From Fimenecus sp045594645 (GTDB lineage Bacteria; Bacillota; Clostridia; Oscillospirales; Acutalibacteraceae): DNA of 10,221 nucleotides. A program made the position numbers and the translations under genes. The stretch is from assembly GCA_045594645.1 (NCBI GenBank), contig JAZNYY010000090.1, positions 1 to 10,221 of the forward strand. The letters run 5' to 3'. The notes under the pieces were generated by a model, which was not told where the DNA came from, did not search any database, and saw nothing but the letters and a program-made list of their open reading frames with translations. Position 1 is the stretch's first letter. Each line of letters begins with the position of its first letter. This document shows, one piece after another, positions 6,443-10,221 of this stretch.

Positions 6443-7717
6443 TTATTCCTTCAACATAATCCTTATAATCTCTTTATCCGTTTCTGCCATACCGCTTTGT
6501 GCCAACTGACCAACATTACGGATTGTCGACTCAACATCGCGGGCAACAATACCGTCACCGCCGTAAAATTCCTTGCCGTGCATATACATCTGCATACCAA
6601 GAAGTCCCGACTCCACCGCCGACGCGATTTTTGCCGCACAGCTTGCCTTTGCACCGTCACAAACAACGCCCGAGTTGATAGCAAGTGCATTTACAACCGT
6701 GTGTGAAATTTCTTCAAATTTACCGCCGTGCAGATACATAACACCCGCACCCGCACCACAGCCTGCGCTGATAGCACCGCAATATGCCGAAAGACAACCG
6801 ATACCCGATTTCAAGTGGATTGTAGTAAGATTTGCAACAAGTAATGCTCTGTAAAGTAATTCTTGTGATACACCAAGCTCTTTTGCATAAACAATAACGG
6901 GGAGTGAGGTTGTAAGACCTTGGTTACCGCTACCCGAATTGATTACAACGGGCATTTCGCAACCACTCATTCTCGCGTCAGACCCTGCCGCCGCCCACGC
7001 TTTTGCGCGGTTGTGCACATTGTTGCCGTAGCTCATAAGTAAGGTTCTGCCGATTGCGGCACCGTATTTGCCCGTAAGACCCTCTTCAGCAATATCGGTG
7101 TTATAAGCAATCTGACGGTCAAGCAACTCTTTCACATCATCAATATTTGCATTGTCAGCAAAATCAATTATACCCTCAATGCTTAATGGTGAATTTTCGG
7201 CAGTTTCTCCGTTTTCGTTGATTTCACGCTCAAATATAATTTCACCGTCAACCTCAATAAGACAAAGCCCTGTGTGGCTCTCAACCGTGCGGGCATATAC
7301 TGTGTGATTTTCGCTTTTGAGCGTAATGCCGATGTCAAGCACCTGCTTTGTGTCAGCCTCGGTTACGGTCATAGGAATATTTTTAATGAACTCCGTAATG
7401 GCAGACTGCTCGTCCTCGGTAATTCCCGCAAGAAGCTCAAGCTCATTTTCTGGCTTGCCCGCCACAAGACCTGCCGCCGCAGCAGCCTCAATTCCGCGAA
7501 GTCCACCCGTGTTGGGTACTTTTACGCTCTTAACATTTTTGATTATGTTACCGCTTACGCAAATCGAAACCGATTTCACAGGCTCGTCCAAATATGACTT
7601 AGCCTTTGCAGCCGTCAACGCAATGGCAATAGGCTCAGTGCACCCCATAGCAGGCACTAATTCCGCGTGCAGAATTTCTAAATATGCTTCATAAAGGCTT
7701 TTCTCCACAAAAATCAT
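6443..7717 (-). CDS. cyuA: L-cysteine desulfidase, CyuA/YhaM (UPF0597) family
   Basis: This cytoplasmic iron-sulfur enzyme breaks L-cysteine into pyruvate, ammonia and sulfide. It is related to the alpha domain of iron-sulfur L-serine dehydratases. The protein is about 424 aa, close to the roughly 436 aa of the E. coli member. Signature GCTEP holds C26 (numbering from the ATG at 7717). SGCEMPVVINSGSGNQGLT (251-269) is the conserved core. GIGCLSAYCGA (C308) and GVVCDGAK (C353) supply the other likely [4Fe-4S] ligands, and their spacing fits the three-cysteine pattern I recall for the methanogen enzyme. Start choice is uncertain: TTG 7726, ATG 7717 and GTG 7708 are all in frame. The promoter places transcription start near 7733, so TTG is unlikely. 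GTG has the better-spaced GGA. It is the first gene of a minus-strand row. No cysteine transporter is adjacent. Confidence 0.93.
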   Translation of the reverse strand: MIFVEKSLYEAYLEILHAELVPAMGCTEPIAIALTAAKAKSYLDEPVKSVSICVSGNIIKNVKSVKVPNTGGLRGIEAAAAAGLVAGKPENELELLAGITEDEQSAITEFIKNIPMTVTEADTKQVLDIGITLKSENHTVYARTVESHTGLCLIEVDGEIIFEREINENGETAENSPLSIEGIIDFADNANIDDVKELLDRQIAYNTDIAEEGLTGKYGAAIGRTLLMSYGNNVHNRAKAWAAAGSDARMSGCEMPVVINSGSGNQGLTTSLPVIVYAKELGVSQELLYRALLVANLTTIHLKSGIGCLSAYCGAISAGCGAGAGVMYLHGGKFEEISHTVVNALAINSGVVCDGAKASCAAKIASAVESGLLGMQMYMHGKEFYGGDGIVARDVESTIRNVGQLAQSGMAETDKEIIRIMLKE

Positions 7718-7739
7718 CCAATCCAAATTTTATAAATAA

Positions 7740-7768
7740 ATTATAGCATAAAGACATAAAACTGTAAA
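7740..7768 (-). promoter_or_regulatory. Strong sigma-A promoter of the cyuA operon
   Basis: On the minus strand TTTACA (-35, 7763-7768) and a perfect TATAAT (-10, 7740-7745) are 17 nt apart. Predicted transcription start is near 7733, which gives a leader of only 16 nt to ATG 7717 or 25 nt to GTG 7708. Confidence 0.8.
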
Positions 7769-7790
7769 GTTTATAAACTTAAACAAAAAT

Positions 7791-7820
7791 AAAAACACAC
7801 CTGAAATCAAGTGTGTTTTT
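7791..7820. terminator. Rho-independent terminator, mainly for the XRE/7TM-LuxR operon
   Basis: Perfect 10-bp arms AAAAACACAC (7791-7800) and GTGTGTTTTT (7811-7820) form the stem. On the minus strand the stem extends inward through a wobble pair, and the U-tract TTTTTATTTTT follows. It lies between the LuxR-type gene stop (7909) and the cyuA promoter, so it insulates the two operons. It could also work on the plus strand (TTTTTTCT). Confidence 0.85.
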
Positions 7821-7833
7821 TCTGGCATTAACT

Positions 7834-7871
7834 ACGCTATTTGATACAATTCGTCAGTTTTGAAATAGCGT
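7834..7871. repeat. 9-bp inverted repeat in the 3' untranslated region
   Basis: ACGCTATTT (7834-7842) and AAATAGCGT (7863-7871) are perfect inverted copies separated by 20 nt. The element lies between the LuxR-type gene stop and its terminator, and about 66 bp upstream of the cyuA -35. It may be an RNA hairpin in the regulator's 3' end or an operator; nothing in the sequence decides which. Confidence 0.55.
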
Positions 7872-7908
7872 TGCACCGAAATTCAAAATAATTAAAAGTA
7901 GTTTTTGA

Positions 7909-8901
7909 TTACTCTTTAAAGTAACTTTTTGCGTTTTCAAACAATTCAGAACGGTTGTTGATGTTAAGCTTTTTGAAAATGCTTGATGTATGTTTTTTGA
8001 TTGTGCTTTCTGTTACAAAGAGTTCATCAGCAATATCTTTTCGTTTTTTGTTCTGCATAATCAGTCTTAAAACCTCTTTTTCGCGTTGAGAAAGAGAGTG
8101 GATATCATTCCAGTTTTCAAAAATAACATCAATCTGACTCTGCTCAAAATACCTGATATTTGCTATTTGTTCGTCAGAAACAGTTTGTGCTGTTTCGCTT
8201 TGAATTACAACAGATTCGGAAGAAATTCCTTGAGTATCTGCAAGACCGTAATCCTGTAAAATACCGTATAGGAATAATATTAAGCCCTCTGTGATTATAT
8301 AGGATATGGACATAAATTCAAACCCTGCGTTTATACTGTTTTCAATAAGCCAGATTGCAATATTGCCGATAACAACAAATGCGAGAAAAATAGAGCGTTT
8401 AATAGATACTACAGTCTTTTTAACGGCTGTGTATATTATAATTGCAATCATTGCAGAGAAATATGCAAACAGAAAAACCTTATATAATTTATGTAAAGGA
8501 CCGTAATCTTTAACAAGTGTACCAACACCGTTTATAATTTCAAATGTAACATTTTTATAATAAATCGGCAACCATCCGCCACTTGAAGCAATGAAAAGCA
8601 TTATCATATTGATACCGATTAAAATACCCGGCAAACATTTTGGATAAGTGAATCTTGACAGATTCATTATCATCATCAGTACGGAAAAAGGCAGAAATAT
8701 GTTTCCAAGGTACGCAATTCTGTTTGCCCATAAAGCAAAATCAAGATTTTTTGCAACGGAGAGAAGAAAATAACCTAAATCACATACTGCTACACAAACA
8801 AAAAGAAGTAGCAACCAAACATCCCGTTTTCTGTCAACGAGAAAATACGCAGTAATCATCAAAAGAGAAATGGCAAAAATAATACCGTAAAGTGTAGTCA
8901 T
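7909..8901 (-). CDS. Seven-transmembrane sensor fused to LuxR-type HTH (membrane-bound regulator)
   Basis: The 330-aa protein has about seven hydrophobic helices (4-22, 28-50, 61-82, 89-106, 141-160, 170-188, 197-215), resembling the N-terminal 7TM region of some histidine kinases, with ANRIAYLGNIFLPF near 59-72. A cytoplasmic linker (about 216-267) follows, with no kinase H-box, ATP-binding or receiver domain. The C-terminus is a GerE/LuxR HTH: LSQREKEVLRLI (270-281) and ADELFVTESTIKKHTSSIFKKL (291-312). It therefore appears to be a one-component regulator that senses at the membrane and binds DNA directly. The ATG at 8901 follows AAAGGAGG by 6 nt and gives TAA-t-ATG with the upstream HTH gene. 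A longer frame from 9045 overlaps that gene antiparallel in logic and has no family match. Targets are unknown. Candidates are its own operon, the divergent zinc-ribbon/SPFH genes and cyuA. Confidence 0.88.
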   Translation of the reverse strand: MTTLYGIIFAISLLMITAYFLVDRKRDVWLLLLFVCVAVCDLGYFLLSVAKNLDFALWANRIAYLGNIFLPFSVLMMIMNLSRFTYPKCLPGILIGINMIMLFIASSGGWLPIYYKNVTFEIINGVGTLVKDYGPLHKLYKVFLFAYFSAMIAIIIYTAVKKTVVSIKRSIFLAFVVIGNIAIWLIENSINAGFEFMSISYIITEGLILFLYGILQDYGLADTQGISSESVVIQSETAQTVSDEQIANIRYFEQSQIDVIFENWNDIHSLSQREKEVLRLIMQNKKRKDIADELFVTESTIKKHTSSIFKKLNINNRSELFENAKSYFKE

Positions 8902-8902
8902 A

Positions 8903-9127
8903 TTATTCCTCCTTTGTTGCTTTAATTTCAATTCCGTTACGCATACAGAATGAATAGAATTTGCCCACCATTGCAAGATGTGGTGTTCTGTTTTCTCTTT
9001 CCCAACGGCTGACAGTTGCATAGGAAATGCCGATTTGCTCAGCAAGTTCAGTTTGTGTCAGTTGTAAAAGAACGCGGACAGTTTTAACCTGTTCAGGAAA
9101 GTTTAAGTTTTTTATATCAAGTTTCAT
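8903..9127 (-). CDS. Small XRE/Cro-CI family HTH regulator (74 aa)
   Basis: This is a DNA-binding protein consisting of little more than one HTH_3 domain: QVKTVRVLLQLTQTELAEQ (13-31), then ISYATVSRWEREN (34-46), the recognition helix region. The C-terminal LAMVGKFYSFCMRNGIEI completes the five-helix fold. No sensor, peptidase or oligomerisation domain is present. The ATG at 9127 has GGAG 8 nt upstream. Its last codons (AAG GAG GAA) form the ribosome binding site of the 7TM-LuxR gene, so the two proteins should be made in a fixed ratio. It may autoregulate from the promoter region 9149-9184, where a 10-bp-phased CATAAT repeat overlaps the -10. Whether it works alone or with the membrane protein cannot be told. 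Confidence 0.9.
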   Translation of the reverse strand: MKLDIKNLNFPEQVKTVRVLLQLTQTELAEQIGISYATVSRWERENRTPHLAMVGKFYSFCMRNGIEIKATKEE

Positions 9128-9155
9128 AGTTTAACTCCATAACTTTATATATCAT

Positions 9156-9184
9156 AATATAGCATAATTTGAATTTTATGTCAA
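9156..9184 (-). promoter_or_regulatory. Promoter of the XRE/7TM-LuxR operon
   Basis: On the minus strand a perfect TTGACA (-35, 9179-9184) is followed after 17 nt by TATATT (-10, 9156-9161), preceded by TGC, an extended -10. Predicted transcription start is near 9149. Two CATAAT copies (9153-9158 and 9163-9168) are spaced exactly 10 bp across the -10 and may be an operator. Confidence 0.75.
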
Positions 9185-9256
9185 TTTTTGCATTAAATTG
9201 TTATATATTTTTTCGTTTATGCAATATGTACAAATGGATAGTTTGCTTTTTGACAT

Positions 9257-9320
9257 GGTAGCCCTAAAGGTAGCCTTCTTTTTAAGAAAGTAACCTGTAG
9301 GGCTACTTATTTTAATAAGT
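9257..9320 (+). other. Structured leader: long hairpin with competing repeats upstream of zinc-ribbon/SPFH genes
   Basis: GTAGCCCT (9258-9265) pairs perfectly with AGGGCTAC (9299-9306), and the stem continues inward through AGGT/ACCT (9268-9271 with 9293-9296) and CTT/AAG. A second copy of the left arm, GGTAGCCTT (9269-9277), lies 12 nt after the first (GGTAGCCCT, 9257-9265). It could pair with the same right arm using a G-U pair, or fold on itself (AAGG-TAG-CCTT). A palindrome ACTTATT-TT-AATAAGT (9305-9320) overlaps the end of the hairpin. It is not a T-box (no AGGGTGG element) and has only a broken T-run, so a terminator or attenuator role is possible but unproven. No convincing + strand promoter was identified. 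The rest of the 244-bp gap is AT-rich and shows no gene. Confidence 0.5.
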
Positions 9321-9371
9321 TTTAACAAGTAAAATTATATTGTAAATACTTATATAAGGAGGTCGTAAAAA

Positions 9372-9710
9372 ATGCTGAAAGCTGTAACAAAAAGATTTAC
9401 TGATAAGTCAACAATAAAGCAGTTTGAGTTTGAGTTCTATTGTGACTGTTGCGGTAAACCGATAAAAACAGACATACACGAATTTGTTTCAGGTTTCAAA
9501 GATAAAAAGTTTTTAAGTAACGATGAACGAGAAGCAAGAGCAATCATTTACGCAAATGACCACGGAAAAGCTTATGAGCGTGCAAACAACGAAGTACGAC
9601 TTGAGCTTAATAAATGTGAAATTTGCGGAAATATGGTGTGTGAAGAATGTACAGTTTATGGGGTGGACCTTCAAGGAGGCCTATGCTGTAAAAACTGTGC
9701 TGAAAAATAA
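9372..9710 (+). CDS. Zinc-ribbon protein with four CxxC motifs (112 aa)
   Basis: Four CxxC pairs can be seen: C24/C27 (CDCC), C82/C85 (CEIC), C90/C93 (CEEC) and C106/C109 (CKNC). This is consistent with two zinc sites made from an N-terminal half-knuckle and a C-terminal cluster. Between them (about 33-80) is a charged helical region with EREARAIIYANDHGKAYER. There is no signal peptide or membrane segment, so it is probably cytoplasmic. AAGGAGG lies 9 nt before the ATG. The stop is 28 bp upstream of the SPFH gene, so the two are likely co-transcribed. Treble-clef or ribbon domains often occur at the C-terminus of YdjI-like SPFH proteins, so a partner role is plausible but inferred. The family is not recognised more precisely. 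Confidence 0.85.
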   Translation: MLKAVTKRFTDKSTIKQFEFEFYCDCCGKPIKTDIHEFVSGFKDKKFLSNDEREARAIIYANDHGKAYERANNEVRLELNKCEICGNMVCEECTVYGVDLQGGLCCKNCAEK

Positions 9711-9738
9711 AATAGTTAGTTGAAGGGAGAAATATAAT

Positions 9739-10221
9739 ATGGGACTTATTAAAGCAGGCGTAGGAGCACTCGGTGGTGTTCTTGCTGACCAATGGAAAGA
9801 GTTTTTCTATTGTGATTCAATAGACAAGGATGTAATGGTGGTAAAAGGAACAAAGCGTGTAGGCGGGCGTTCTTCAAACACAAAAGGAAGCGACAATATC
9901 ATTTCAAACGGTTCAGGCATTGCAGTTGCTGACGGACAATGTATGATTATTGTTGAACAGGGCAAGATTGTTGAAATCTGTGCAGAACCTGGTGAGTTCA
10001 CTTATGATGCATCAACTGAGCCAAGTATTTTTTCAGGCAAACTCGGTGACAGCATAAAAGAATCTTTCAGGACAATCGGCAAACGATTTGCTTATGGTGG
10101 CGACACGGGAAAAGACCAAAGAGTTTATTATTTCAATACAAAAGAACTCGTTGGTAATATGTTTGGTACTCCAAACCCCGTACCATTCAGAGTAGTTGAC
10201 AAAAACATAGGATTGGACATT
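9739..10221 (+). CDS. YdjI-like SPFH/band-7 domain protein, N-terminal part (runs off window)
   Basis: The frame is open for 161 codons to the last base. It begins MGLIKAGVGALGG and continues ADQWKEFFYCDSI (16-28), which I recognise as the start of the SPFH proteins related to B. subtilis YdjI, sometimes annotated as virion core protein-like. KGTKRVGGRSSNTKGSDNII (36-55), VADGQCMIIVEQGKIVEICAEPGEFTYD (63-90), and a stretch with FNTKELVGNMFGTPNPVPFRV (132-152) are the expected SPFH core. Such proteins act at the membrane, and in Bacillus the operon includes a PspA-type stress protein. Members are usually well over 300 aa and often end in zinc ribbons, so more than half is missing here. AAGGGAG lies 9 nt before the ATG. 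The zinc-ribbon gene is directly upstream. Confidence 0.85.
   Translation, partial: MGLIKAGVGALGGVLADQWKEFFYCDSIDKDVMVVKGTKRVGGRSSNTKGSDNIISNGSGIAVADGQCMIIVEQGKIVEICAEPGEFTYDASTEPSIFSGKLGDSIKESFRTIGKRFAYGGDTGKDQRVYYFNTKELVGNMFGTPNPVPFRVVDKNIGLDI

Noticed and set aside
7317..7694. 125-codon + strand frame opposite cyuA
   Set aside because: It is antisense to a well-conserved enzyme, has low-complexity Ser/Ala composition, and has no ribosome binding site.
8902..9045. 48-residue N-terminal extension of the 7TM-LuxR protein
   Set aside because: It lies entirely inside the XRE gene in another frame. The strong AAAGGAGG and TAA-t-ATG junction support the start at 8901.
9250..9278. TTGACA at 9250-9255 as a -35 for the zinc-ribbon operon
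   Set aside because: No -10-like hexamer occurs 16-18 nt downstream; that position is inside the hairpin.
9257..9306. Insertion-sequence end
   Set aside because: No transposase or second matching terminus is present in the window.
9257..9320. T-box or other known riboswitch
   Set aside because: No T-box core motif or recognised aptamer sequence; described only as an unclassified structured leader.

Overview
The window looks like chromosomal DNA from an anaerobic Clostridia-type Firmicute, probably an uncultured gut member of the Oscillospirales. The evidence is a moderately low GC content, strong AGGAGG-type ribosome binding sites, promoters close to TTGACA/TATAAT, a CyuA-type cysteine desulfidase, a stand-alone PduL phosphotransacylase, and two short palindromic intergenic repeats of a style I associate with that group. 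The lineage is an inference from memory, not from a search.

Layout from left to right. Bases 2-132 hold a structured inverted repeat beyond the 3' end of glmS. Bases 155-1972 (-) encode GlmS, the first enzyme of amino-sugar synthesis. Divergent from it, 2039-2872 (+) encodes a DUF975-like multi-pass membrane protein. A bidirectional terminator near 2878-2904 separates it from the convergent pduL (2966-3538, -), which has its own promoter at 3584-3612. Next comes a minus-strand gene block read from about 7733 down to 3602: cyuA (cysteine desulfidase), a 61-aa acidic protein, a palindromic repeat, an FkbM-type methyltransferase with an N-terminal Rossmann-like domain, a Cof-type HAD phosphatase and a beta-PGM-like HAD phosphatase. 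The junctions are tight (TAA-t-ATG, or the ribosome binding site overlapping the upstream stop) except at the repeat.

Upstream of a terminator at 7791-7820 lies a two-gene regulatory operon (9127 down to 7909, -). It encodes a 74-aa XRE-type HTH protein translationally coupled to a seven-transmembrane protein that ends in a LuxR/GerE-type HTH. This reads as a membrane-tethered one-component regulator. Divergent from it on the + strand, after a 244-bp intergenic region with a promoter and a strong hairpin, are a 112-aa four-CxxC zinc-ribbon protein and the N-terminal 161 residues of a YdjI-like SPFH/band-7 protein that runs off the window.

The glmS, pduL and cyuA parts are housekeeping or catabolic. 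The most interesting part is 7.8-10.2 kb, where an XRE/membrane-LuxR sensor pair sits head-to-head with a zinc-ribbon/SPFH envelope-type pair. This suggests, but does not prove, a membrane-sensing regulatory unit. No tRNA, rRNA, CRISPR array, transposase or phage gene was seen.
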